Assembly: GCA_017501345.1 (NCBI GenBank)
Contig: JAFVXC010000039.1
Coordinates: forward strand, 1 to 37,495
Reading direction: 5' to 3'
Length of the DNA: 37,495 bases
Origin: Clostridia bacterium
Lineage (GTDB): Bacteria; Bacillota_A; Clostridia; Oscillospirales; CAG-272
The number at the start of each line of letters is the position of its first letter. The stretch's first letter is position 1. Made by a program: the position numbers and the translations under genes. The notes beneath the pieces are model-generated. The model saw nothing but the letters and a program-made list of their open reading frames with translations, searched no databases and was not told the DNA's origin. Shown piece after piece: positions 1 through 6,945 of this stretch.

Positions 1-10
1 AAATTTAATA

Positions 11-15
11 GGAGG
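11..15 (+). promoter_or_regulatory. Ribosome binding site that decides the first start codon
   Basis: GGAGG lies 2 bases before an ATG at 18 and 8 bases before an in-frame ATG at 24. The 8-base gap is normal, so the start at 24 is preferred. The promoter lies outside the window. Confidence 0.75.
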
Positions 16-23
16 AAATGATA

Positions 24-2396
24 ATGACGAAAAAGAAGACGACCAAGAAAGCTCTTCTTGCAAGCGCACTTTCGCTGCTGCTTTGCTTCTCGATGCTTCT
101 TGGGACGACGTACGCTTGGTTCACGGATTCCGTGACGAGCGCGAACAACATCATAAGGTCGGGTAATCTCGACGTCGAGCTGTATTATCAGGTCGAGGGT
201 CAGACCGACTGGACGAAGGTAACCGAAACCACCAACGTATTTATGGAGAATGCGCTTTGGGAGCCCGGTCACACCGAGGTTGTCAAGCTGAAGGTCGTGA
301 ACGAGGGTAGCCTCGCACTGAAGTATCAGCTTGGCGTGAACATTGCGAGCGAGGTTGGTTCTGTCAATCAGGCAGGCAAGGAATTCAAGCTCTCGCAGTT
401 CATCAAGTACGGCATCATCGACGGTGCGCAGACCTACACCAGAGACGAAGCTGTTGCGGCTGTTGACGCGACTGCGACCGCACTGAATGCGGCGTACAAT
501 TCTGATGTTATCGTGCTTGAACCAAAGAACGACACCGACAGCGACGAAAAGATCGTAACGATGGTCGTTTATATGCCCACAACGGTCAACAACGATGCGA
601 ACTACAGAACGGGCGCGGCTGTTCCTACGATCAATCTCGGCATCAATCTGTTTGCAACGCAGGCTGATTTTGAAAGCGATAGCTTCGGTAATGATTATGA
701 CGGAGACGCTCCCGTCGTCACCTATAAGGTCAATCCCTCCAACGTTCAGGATTACCTTGACGGGAAATACGCTTCCCTGAAGAACGTCAAGCTGGTTCTC
801 GAGGCAGGCGATTACGGTGTTCTTTATCTGGGAAGACCCACCAAGTATATCGGTAGTAATACTGAATACTACTGCGAAACCCACGATTTCGCCACGACGG
901 ATGCCGAAGCATTCAACGCTCATTATGGAGACGGTCAATGGCACACCACTCCTCGTTATACCACCACTCTTGAGGATCTGATGATCGTCGGAGAGGATGG
1001 TGCCAAGGTTGCCGGCCTGAGCTTTACGACCGGTCATTCGTACGGTGACGTTTACGATTACGTTCGTGACATCGACTACGCTTCCGGCTCTGCTTATTAC
1101 AGCACCGCTTACATCAAAAACGTAAGCATCGAAAACGTTGCATTTAGCGGCAAGATCGACATCAATACCTCCGATGCAAGCACTGTTGTCGACGGTGTTG
1201 CCTTCCGTAACTGCTCCTTCACCACCGGTGGTACTGCTTCCGCTAACGGCGCAGCCATTCGTTACTATAACGAAGCCAACAACGGCAACGTAAAGAATCT
1301 CACTGTTGAAGGCTGCACCTTCACCAACTGCTATCAGGGTGTTTACGTCCACCACGCTAACGGCGTTTCCGTCATCGGAAATACCTTCGACACACTCGGT
1401 CACAATGCCATCGCTCTTCAGAATCATAGTGGCGCAGTTGATCTGAAGAACCTTGTCATCAAGAACAACGTTATGAAAAACGTTGCAGACCGTGTCATCC
1501 GCTTCGGTGATGTCGGAGCTGACTCCCATATCACCATTTGCTACAACGCCGCTGTCAACAGCGGAGACGACGGCAACGAGGTCATCAAAGCGAGTAGCAT
1601 TGCCGCGGGAGCAACCTTCGACGTGAAGTACAACGACTGGGGCGGCGGGACGGTCGTCAATGACGAGCTCAAGGACGATGCAAATACGGCTGCCACCTAT
1701 GCCGCAGACAACAGTGGCTTGAACGACGCACTGACTTCCGGTGCTAAAACGGTTATCCTTGGCTCCGGTAATTACATCGTCCCTGACTCTGCGAAGGGCA
1801 AGACCCTGACCATTGTCGGTAATGGTAAGACCGTTGTTGCATCTCAGGATGACGGTTCTTCAGAGGGCGATTGTGACTACAGCTTTGATGGTTCTACTGT
1901 AACCTTTGAAAATGTTACGATTACCACCTCCACCACCTATTTCCCCGGTTATGCAAGAATGAAGGGTATTTACAACAACTGTACCATCAACGGTGTCTAT
2001 ACTCTTTACGACAACAGCGAGTTCAATAACTGCACCTTCAATGTAAGCGGCGATGTATACAACGTTTGGACTTGGGGGGCTACTACGGCAACCTTTAATA
2101 ACTGCACCTTCAATAATGACGGTAAAGCAATTCTTCTTTACGGTACTGCTAATACTAAGCTTACCGTAGACGGTTGTACCTTCAACGACAACGGCGGTCT
2201 CACTGATCTGAAGGCTGCGATCGAGATCGGCAACGATTACGGCAAGTCCTATGAGCTGATCGTAAACAATACCGTTGTAAACGGCTACGAGATCAATGAC
2301 AAGGGCATCAACACCGGAACGACCCTTTGGGGTAATAAGAACTCCATGGGCACCGATAAGCTCAACGTTGTTGTTGACGGCGAAGACGTATACTAA
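24..2396 (+). CDS. Secreted beta-helix protein with SipW/TasA-class signal peptide
   Basis: The 790-residue product begins with a Lys-rich stretch, a hydrophobic core and the sequence TTYAWFTDSVTSANN, the hallmark of signal peptides cut by the SipW-type signal peptidase, as in TasA and camelysin. A TasA-like beta domain follows to about residue 220. From about residue 310 to the end there are repeated Asn/Cys/Phe strands such as VEGCTFTNC and FNNCTFN, typical of right-handed parallel beta-helix (PbH1) folds, in two blocks split near residue 550. The protein should be exported and act at the surface, as matrix component, adhesin or glycan-binding protein. No pectate-lyase-type catalytic site could be picked out. 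No sipW gene is in the window; it may lie upstream. Signal class is well supported, function is inference. Confidence 0.85.
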   Translation: MTKKKTTKKALLASALSLLLCFSMLLGTTYAWFTDSVTSANNIIRSGNLDVELYYQVEGQTDWTKVTETTNVFMENALWEPGHTEVVKLKVVNEGSLALKYQLGVNIASEVGSVNQAGKEFKLSQFIKYGIIDGAQTYTRDEAVAAVDATATALNAAYNSDVIVLEPKNDTDSDEKIVTMVVYMPTTVNNDANYRTGAAVPTINLGINLFATQADFESDSFGNDYDGDAPVVTYKVNPSNVQDYLDGKYASLKNVKLVLEAGDYGVLYLGRPTKYIGSNTEYYCETHDFATTDAEAFNAHYGDGQWHTTPRYTTTLEDLMIVGEDGAKVAGLSFTTGHSYGDVYDYVRDIDYASGSAYYSTAYIKNVSIENVAFSGKIDINTSDASTVVDGVAFRNCSFTTGGTASANGAAIRYYNEANNGNVKNLTVEGCTFTNCYQGVYVHHANGVSVIGNTFDTLGHNAIALQNHSGAVDLKNLVIKNNVMKNVADRVIRFGDVGADSHITICYNAAVNSGDDGNEVIKASSIAAGATFDVKYNDWGGGTVVNDELKDDANTAATYAADNSGLNDALTSGAKTVILGSGNYIVPDSAKGKTLTIVGNGKTVVASQDDGSSEGDCDYSFDGSTVTFENVTITTSTTYFPGYARMKGIYNNCTINGVYTLYDNSEFNNCTFNVSGDVYNVWTWGATTATFNNCTFNNDGKAILLYGTANTKLTVDGCTFNDNGGLTDLKAAIEIGNDYGKSYELIVNNTVVNGYEINDKGINTGTTLWGNKNSMGTDKLNVVVDGEDVY

Positions 2397-2433
2397 TCTC
2401 GCATAATAAGATCCCTCGTGGATCATATCGAAA

Positions 2434-2463
2434 GAGGCTGTCTCACTAAAGTGAGACAGCCTC
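2434..2463. terminator. Perfect 13-bp inverted repeat, first of two hairpins after the beta-helix gene
   Basis: GAGGCTGTCTCAC (2434-2446), loop TAAA, GTGAGACAGCCTC (2451-2463). No T-run follows, so alone it is not a classical terminator. A similar GGGCTGTCT...AGACAGCCC hairpin occurs at 27409-27437. Confidence 0.6.
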
Positions 2464-2472
2464 AGACCACTG

Positions 2473-2512
2473 ACAAAGTCTATCTCAGACAAGGGATAGG
2501 CTTTGTTTTTTT
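2473..2512 (+). terminator. Rho-independent terminator after the beta-helix gene
   Basis: A 14-base arm at 2473-2486 pairs with 2493-2506 (three G-T pairs) around a 6-base loop and runs into seven T residues. Confidence 0.85.
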
Positions 2513-2581
2513 GTTGCTTTTGGTTTCCGAAATCCACCCGACAAGCGGAGGCTCCAAAGAGGCTCATTCCTCATTCCGGAT

Positions 2582-3691
2582 TCACATCTTCCCGTCCCTG
2601 AGAACACGGCGGAGGACGCATTCAATGGCATCTGCCATATACGAGAAGCCGAGATCGTTCGGGTGTGCGCCGTCGACCGTGCAGGAATCCTCGTACGGCC
2701 CGCGGAAGATGCTCTGACCGTCGATGTAGTAGACGTTGCGGTCGCCCTTGTCACGCGCGTAGTGATAGGTGTCGACCGTCACGCGGCGGCGATCAACGTT
2801 TTTCTGAAAATTGTCGTACGGCGGTGCATCTCTGTAAAAATCGGGCTTCGAGAGGATCAGATAGGGAATGTCGGGGTGCTTTTCGCGGATCCTGTCGTAG
2901 AGCCGTTGGTGGGTCGCGCGAAGATGCGCGGCATCGGGGGCGTTGTGATCGTAGTCCGAGACGAACGCCGACATCTCAAGGGAGGCGAGATAATCGACCA
3001 TCGTCTCTTCTCCCTTGCCGCTGCCCGAAAAGCCGAGGTTCACGTGGTCGATGTTCAGCGCGCGGGATACCATATTCGTAAATCCGTTGCCCGGACGCGA
3101 CGCACAGCCGCCCTGCGTGATCGACGAGCCGTAGTAAACGATCGGCGCGAGGGGACGGTAGGGCGCACCCGCACCAAGCGTTGATCCCTCCTTTACACCG
3201 ATGTAAAGCTCCGACAGCGTGTTGTAAAGTGGGAGGTGGATCGTCACGTAGTGGATCCCGGGCTCGTAAAACTCAATCATCGATTCGTATCCGTCGGTCA
3301 TACCGTGAGGCGGCACGAAGGTGCGGTGATAGAGGCTCTCCGTGCCGTCGGGGGAGTCTATGTAAATGTCAAAGCCCGACGTGCCCGTGAGGGGCATATG
3401 CGAGAAATGCGTGATCGACGGCATAACCGCCTTCAGTACAACGTACGGCGAATCGGTCGAAAAGCGCACGCGACCGCCCGCAGTGTGGCGCGCGAGACGC
3501 TTCACGCCACTGTTGACCGTTGCCGCGACGTTGTCGGGCATCCGCTTGAAGGCGGGCTCGGTCGTGGGCTGATAAAGGCCGTAGATCTCGAAGGGGGGCT
3601 TTCTCACATCGTACAGCGCGAGGTCGGGTGCGTTGATCTTGTCCGACACCACGAGATTTTTGTCGATGCTTTCAATTTTGAATTCAGCCAT
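2582..3691 (-). CDS. Two-domain SGNH/GDSL esterase (GxDLY N-terminus)
   Basis: The 369-residue protein has an N-terminal beta-rich half containing GFDIYI (about 106-111), matching the GxDLY motif that precedes one class of SGNH hydrolases. The catalytic half starts at YYGSSITQGG (186-195), with S190 the likely nucleophile, and ends with DGAHPNDLGF, giving D340 and H343. GFSGSGKGE (220-228) and a later Asn fit the oxyanion blocks. Such enzymes remove acyl groups, often acetyl, from carbohydrates. There is no signal peptide, so it acts in the cytoplasm. The start at 3691 was chosen because AAGGAG lies 9 bases upstream; a longer frame runs backward into the tRNA gene and was not used. It is a single gene with its own promoter. 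Substrate is not visible. Confidence 0.88.
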   Translation of the reverse strand: MAEFKIESIDKNLVVSDKINAPDLALYDVRKPPFEIYGLYQPTTEPAFKRMPDNVAATVNSGVKRLARHTAGGRVRFSTDSPYVVLKAVMPSITHFSHMPLTGTSGFDIYIDSPDGTESLYHRTFVPPHGMTDGYESMIEFYEPGIHYVTIHLPLYNTLSELYIGVKEGSTLGAGAPYRPLAPIVYYGSSITQGGCASRPGNGFTNMVSRALNIDHVNLGFSGSGKGEETMVDYLASLEMSAFVSDYDHNAPDAAHLRATHQRLYDRIREKHPDIPYLILSKPDFYRDAPPYDNFQKNVDRRRVTVDTYHYARDKGDRNVYYIDGQSIFRGPYEDSCTVDGAHPNDLGFSYMADAIECVLRRVLRDGKM

Positions 3692-3742
3692 TTGTCGGTT
3701 CTCCTTTACTGATAAAGCGATGAAATCCGCTGTGGTAGCTTC

Positions 3743-3771
3743 AGTATAACACCGCAGAGCGCATTTTGCAA
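3743..3771 (-). promoter_or_regulatory. Promoter of the SGNH esterase gene
   Basis: On the minus strand TTGCAA (3771-3766), 17 bases, then TATACT (3748-3743), about 50 bases upstream of the start codon. Confidence 0.7.
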
Positions 3772-3852
3772 GCCGTTTGGGAAATTTTTTCGCAGGAAAA
3801 AGGAGAGAGAAAAATAAACGCAAAAAAATCCGAATTTTTTTCAAAAAAGGGG

Positions 3853-3881
3853 TTGACAAATCGGCGTCGTTGTAGTATAAT
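3853..3881 (+). promoter_or_regulatory. Promoter of tRNA-Leu
   Basis: TTGACA (3853-3858), 17 bases, TATAAT (3876-3881): a perfect consensus, with A/T-rich sequence upstream. The tRNA begins 37 bases downstream. Confidence 0.93.
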
Positions 3882-3917
3882 ACATAACGTTGTGAGCGAG
3901 AGCGCACGACGGAATAC

Positions 3918-3999
3918 GCGGGAGTGGCGGAACTGGCAGACGCGCACGTTTGAGGGGCGTGTGGTTCACACCGTACGGGTTCAAGTCCCGTTTCCCGCA
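3918..3999 (+). tRNA. tRNA-Leu (anticodon GAG)
   Basis: Acceptor arm GCGGGAG pairs with the 3' arm (one terminal G-U), discriminator A at 3999. The anticodon stem CACGT/GCGTG holds loop TTGAGGG, anticodon GAG. A long variable arm (class II) and a T-arm with GGTTCAAGTCC confirm leucine. CCA is not encoded. The 14 bases at 3982-3995 recur twice downstream. Confidence 0.95.
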
Positions 4000-4000
4000 T

Positions 4001-4036
4001 AAACAAAGGCAGACCAATCGGTCTGCCTTTTGTTTA
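4001..4036 (+). terminator. Terminator of tRNA-Leu
   Basis: A 15-base arm (4001-4015) pairs with 4020-4035 (one bulged T) around AATC; the 3' arm is T-rich. Confidence 0.8.
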
Positions 4037-4065
4037 TGCTTACGGGACTTGAAGGTCGCGTGTTA

Positions 4066-4090
4066 GAAAACACCACAGTGTGGTGTTTTC
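4066..4090. repeat. Perfect 11-bp palindrome in the first spacer of the tRNA-Leu array
   Basis: GAAAACACCAC (4066-4076), loop AGT, GTGGTGTTTTC (4080-4090), nested inside the GGTCGCG / CGCGACACC arms. Confidence 0.8.
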
Positions 4091-4144
4091 CCGCGACACC
4101 GCTCCGCCCGCAGGCGGGCAAGTCCCGTTTCCAAAGCTCTGGAC

Positions 4145-4170
4145 AGCAGGTCAACAGACCTGCTCTTTTT
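4145..4170 (+). terminator. Terminator-like hairpin, array copy 1
   Basis: AGCAGGTC-AACA-GACCTGCT followed by CTTTTT. It is identical to the copy at 4360-4385. Confidence 0.75.
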
Positions 4171-4359
4171 CTATCTAAGACTAAAACGGGACTTGAAGGG
4201 GAGCTCGACGAGCGCGCCCGGTGGGCGAAGAAGCGAGGTCGAGCGAGTGACAAAACAAGGAGTATCGTGACGCGGGAGCGAGCGAGACGACTATGTTTTG
4301 GAGGGACGAGCCGCGACACCGCCCGCAGGCGGGCAAGTCCCGTTTCCAAAGCTCTGGAC

Positions 4360-4385
4360 AGCAGGTCAACAGACCTGCTCTTTTT
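4360..4385 (+). terminator. Terminator-like hairpin, array copy 2
   Basis: The same hairpin and T-run 215 bases downstream of copy 1. Confidence 0.75.
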
Positions 4386-4539
4386 CTATCTAAGACTAAA
4401 ACGGGGCTTGAAGGGGAGCTCGATGAGCGCGCCCGGTGGGCGAAGAAGCGAAGTCGAGCGAGTGACAAAACAAGGAGTATCGCGACGCGGGAGCGAGCGA
4501 GACGACTATGTTTTGGAGGGACGAGCCGCGACACCGCAC

Positions 4540-4930
4540 GTTTTCCTCTCTCCGTCACCTACGGTGCCGAGCGGGCGATGCGGAGAGGGCTCCTCACGTC
4601 CGAATGGGGGGTGGAATTTGAAGCGGCGAGTAGAATCGAGCCGTTTCAAATTTCGGGGGTCCACGGTCGGACACGGAGAGAATCCGTAGGGTTGCTTGGA
4701 TTTTTGACCGAGAATGCGGATGCTCTCCCCCTCCTTCCCGAAAAGTTCTTGGAGATTCTTAAGAACCTTCTTTCAAGAAGGTTCTTGAGCGGAGTCCGAG
4801 GCAGAGCCTCGGGAAAGAGCCCTGCAAAGGCAGAGCCTCGGAGAAGGAGCCGTATAGCGCTCACCTGCGCGCCGATCTGCATCCTACGTAGGTGAGGAGC
4901 CGAACGGCTCCTATCCGAAATTTTCCCCGC
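4540..4930. other. Non-coding, hairpin-rich stretch
   Basis: No convincing gene. It contains four clear dyads: a 15-bp imperfect stem at 4614-4656 (GAATTTGAA side and TTCAAATTTC side), a perfect 12-bp hairpin at 4761-4786 (AAGAACCTTCTT and complement), CCGAGGC-AGA-GCCTCGG at 4796-4812, and GGAGCCG-AA-CGGCTCC near 4896-4911. The GGCAGAGCC core recurs around 4830 and at 29891. I read it as piled-up repeat elements. Confidence 0.6.
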
Positions 4931-4934
4931 GGTA

Positions 4935-4963
4935 TTGACAAATTTCTCCATCCGTGCTACAAT
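4935..4963 (+). promoter_or_regulatory. Promoter of the LuxR-type regulator
   Basis: TTGACA (4935-4940), 17 bases, TACAAT (4958-4963). Transcription should start near 4970, just before the paired operator-like repeats. Confidence 0.85.
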
Positions 4964-4974
4964 ATATTTCGGTG

Positions 4975-5019
4975 AACGAACAATATATCCTTCGTCAAAC
5001 GAACGATATAACACTCGTC
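4975..5019. promoter_or_regulatory. Paired dyad repeats, likely operators
   Basis: Two 22-base units (4975-4996 and 4998-5019) are separated by one base. The first contains the inverted repeat ACGAA-N10-TTCGT. The second keeps the same layout with one mismatch (ACGAA-N10-CTCGT). Both have an ATATA centre. They lie just past the predicted transcription start and before the regulator gene, the right place for autorepression. Confidence 0.6.
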
Positions 5020-5073
5020 GTGCGAAGGATGTGGGAGAAAACGGGCGCTGAGACGCAACGAAACGGAGAAGAA

Positions 5074-6333
5074 ATGGAAGAAATACAGGATTTAACGAAG
5101 CGATATATCAAGATCGAGGACGCGGCGGCAGAGTGGGGACTCACGCCGAGACGCGTGCAGGCACTCTGCGCGGGCGGAAAGATCCGCGGTTCGGTCAGAA
5201 TCGGACGCGAATGGCTGATCCCGCTCGGGACTCAGCGCCCCATTGACGGAAGGACGAAGGCGGCGCGCGCCGAGAGAGACGAGGATATGCCCCTGCCGCG
5301 CAAAACGCCCTTCCTCTATATGAGCGACCTTTACAGCGTCCCCGGCACGGCGGACGAGGTCGGCGCGAGCCTCGACTACAACCACGAGGCGCGGGTGCTG
5401 TTTGAAGCCGAGGTCGCCTATTCGCGCGGCGAGATCGACCGTGTCTACGAGAGCGCGAATTATTTGTTAAAGAAGCATTCGGGCTTCTACGCCGTCCTGT
5501 CGGCGGGGATGCTCCTTGCGATGTGCGCGATTTGGAAGGGTGACATCGAGATGTGGCGGCGAGCGAAGATCCACATCGCGGAGGCACCCGCGAAAAACGA
5601 TAATGACCGCGATATGATGCAGCTTTCGCTCAGCGCGGTGGATATTATGCTGTACAGCGTCGAGAGCTTTCCCGCGTGGTTCAAGATCGGCTGCTTCGAG
5701 CCCATCCATAGGGACGCTTATCCTGCGGCGAAGGTGTACTACGCGAAGTATCTCTACGCCATCGGATACGCCGTTGCGACGGGTTCCATGCAGCTTGAGG
5801 GCGCCGCGGGGCTTTACGTGATGTCCTCCATTCCTTATACGCTTGAGCCGATGATCTGCTGGGCAAGGGAAAGGAACACCGTTATGTCGGAGATCTACCT
5901 CAGAATGACCTGCGCCGCCGTCTACCACAACAGCGGCAACGATGCGGAGGCGACGCGGCACATCGACCGTGCGCTCGCCCTTGCTCTCCCCGATCGGCTT
6001 TACGGTCTCCTCGCAGAGTATTGCCGTGCGCTCGATTCGCTGATCGAAAAGCGGCTTGCCCCCATTGACGAAGCGGCGTGGAGGGAGGTCAAGGCGCTGC
6101 ATAAGATCTATAACGAGGGCTGGTCGCATCTGTCGGGCGCGGTGCGGGGCAGAACGATCGTCACCACGCTGACGCCGAAGCAGCGCGAGGTCGCGAAGCT
6201 CGCCGCCTTCGGGATGCGAAATCAGGAGATCGCGGATCACCTCGATATGTCGCTCTCGGGCGTCAAGCAGGCGCTTCTTGCGGTCACGGATAAGCTCGGT
6301 GTCGGCCGTGACCGATTTGCCGCATATCTCTGA
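5074..6333 (+). CDS. Dual-HTH regulator: excisionase/MerR-like N-terminus, LuxR C-terminus
   Basis: The 419-residue protein starts with a winged-helix segment (about 10-50: AAAEWGLTPRRVQALCAGG, then RIGREWLIP) of the type seen in excisionase/MerR-like DNA-binding domains. The long helical middle (about 85-355) resembles the TPR-like sensor part of MalT/LuxR-type regulators. The C-terminal 57 residues form a LuxR-type HTH: LTPKQREVAKLAAFG, NQEIADHLDMSLSGVKQ. It should bind DNA at one or two sites and respond to an unknown signal; no receiver or ATP-binding domain was seen. The start at 5074 follows GGAG by 5 bases; a longer frame lacks a ribosome site and would run into the dyad repeats. Its own promoter carries paired dyads, suggesting autoregulation. 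Regulon unknown. Confidence 0.8.
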   Translation: MEEIQDLTKRYIKIEDAAAEWGLTPRRVQALCAGGKIRGSVRIGREWLIPLGTQRPIDGRTKAARAERDEDMPLPRKTPFLYMSDLYSVPGTADEVGASLDYNHEARVLFEAEVAYSRGEIDRVYESANYLLKKHSGFYAVLSAGMLLAMCAIWKGDIEMWRRAKIHIAEAPAKNDNDRDMMQLSLSAVDIMLYSVESFPAWFKIGCFEPIHRDAYPAAKVYYAKYLYAIGYAVATGSMQLEGAAGLYVMSSIPYTLEPMICWARERNTVMSEIYLRMTCAAVYHNSGNDAEATRHIDRALALALPDRLYGLLAEYCRALDSLIEKRLAPIDEAAWREVKALHKIYNEGWSHLSGAVRGRTIVTTLTPKQREVAKLAAFGMRNQEIADHLDMSLSGVKQALLAVTDKLGVGRDRFAAYL

Positions 6334-6354
6334 AAATACATATCCGTTTTACGG

Positions 6355-6408
6355 AAAATTTGGCTATGCTTTCTCGGGATCTTCCCCGTGTGGCATAGCC
6401 AAAATTTT
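6355..6408 (+). terminator. Terminator after the LuxR-type regulator
   Basis: AAATTTGGCTATGC pairs with GCATAGCCAAAATTT (3' arm from 6393) and continues into T residues. Confidence 0.8.
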
Positions 6409-6442
6409 TGCTTTTGGGTAGTACACAGAAGGGACAGAGGGG

Positions 6443-6451
6443 TGGTATAAT
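6443..6451 (+). promoter_or_regulatory. Possible extended -10 promoter
   Basis: TG-G-TATAAT (TATAAT at 6446-6451) has the extended -10 form; no good -35 is visible. It would serve the small Cys-rich gene about 90 bases downstream. Confidence 0.45.
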
Positions 6452-6542
6452 TGGGACAAGAGGACGGGAGACGATCCAAGTCGAGACCTGTCCCTACAAA
6501 GAAAAGCCAACGGTATTCAAAAGGCGCGGAAAGGAGTTATCG

Positions 6543-6881
6543 ATGTTAAGGAGCTCACCGGAAAACACAAAAAAGGAAGGCGATCTCTACAAGGAGATCA
6601 CGACCTTCGGGCGCACCTTCGAGCTGCGGTACGGATATTATGATGACAGAGACCGCGCGAGAGCCCCCGACATCATCTATCCCGACTTCACGAAGGAGCC
6701 GATCTACACCGAACAGGGCGAGCCCTTCGTCACGATGATGCAGGATGCGTGCGAGCATTACGCGGGGAAGACGCCCCGCAACGCGGACACCCTCTGCCTC
6801 GAATGTCAGCATTTCAGACGCGGGGAGGAGTGGTTCGGGATCTGCTTGTGCCCGAGGAACCGAGAACGGAAAAACGAGTAG
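6543..6881 (+). CDS. Small Cys-rich protein of unknown function
   Basis: This 112-residue product begins at an ATG 7 bases after AAGGAG (6530-6535). It is charged and soluble with no signal peptide. A Lys/Glu-rich start is followed by a Tyr/Asp-rich middle, and the C-terminal third holds clustered possible metal ligands: C-E-H-Y, then CLEC, a nearby His, and CLC. This looks like a small zinc-binding site, but no family is recognised. It sits between the LuxR-type regulator and the coiled-coil surface protein on the same strand, 64 bases before the latter, so it may be cotranscribed with it. No function is proposed. Confidence 0.7.
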   Translation: MLRSSPENTKKEGDLYKEITTFGRTFELRYGYYDDRDRARAPDIIYPDFTKEPIYTEQGEPFVTMMQDACEHYAGKTPRNADTLCLECQHFRRGEEWFGICLCPRNRERKNE

Positions 6882-6945
6882 CAGATATCATACAAACTGT
6901 ACGGAAATCATTCCCATCACATCAATTCTGTAAGGAGAAAAAATT

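Larger units (their letters stand above)
4042..4536. repeat. Tandem array of tRNA-Leu 3'-end fragments, terminators and structured spacers
   Basis: The 14 bases CAAGTCCCGTTTCC of tRNA-Leu (3982-3995) recur at 4119-4132 and 4334-4347. Each copy is followed by a terminator-like hairpin AGCAGGTC-AACA-GACCTGCT-CTTTTT (4145-4170, 4360-4385). An inverted copy of the T-arm, ACGGGACTTGAA, occurs at 4042-4053 and 4186-4197, and with one change at 4401-4412. So T-arm sequence in opposite orientations encloses each spacer, which could fold into a long hairpin. The two later units repeat nearly exactly with a 215-base period. The first spacer differs and holds a perfect palindrome (4066-4090). Reading frames through the array are side effects of repetition. 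Confidence 0.85.

Noticed and set aside
2531..2545. TTCCGAAATCCACCC as another tRNA 3'-end fragment
   Set aside because: It is similar to the tRNA-Tyr T-arm, but too short and with mismatches to claim.
3692..4006. Longer N-terminus for the SGNH esterase
   Set aside because: It would be read through its own promoter and the tRNA-Leu gene; a good ribosome site supports the start at 3691.
4042..4536. CRISPR array
   Set aside because: The repeated blocks are too few, the period is 215 bases, and spacers are near-identical; no cas genes.
4030..4895. Open frames through the tRNA-Leu array on both strands
   Set aside because: They repeat because the DNA repeats; composition is Arg/Ser-rich and there is no ribosome site.
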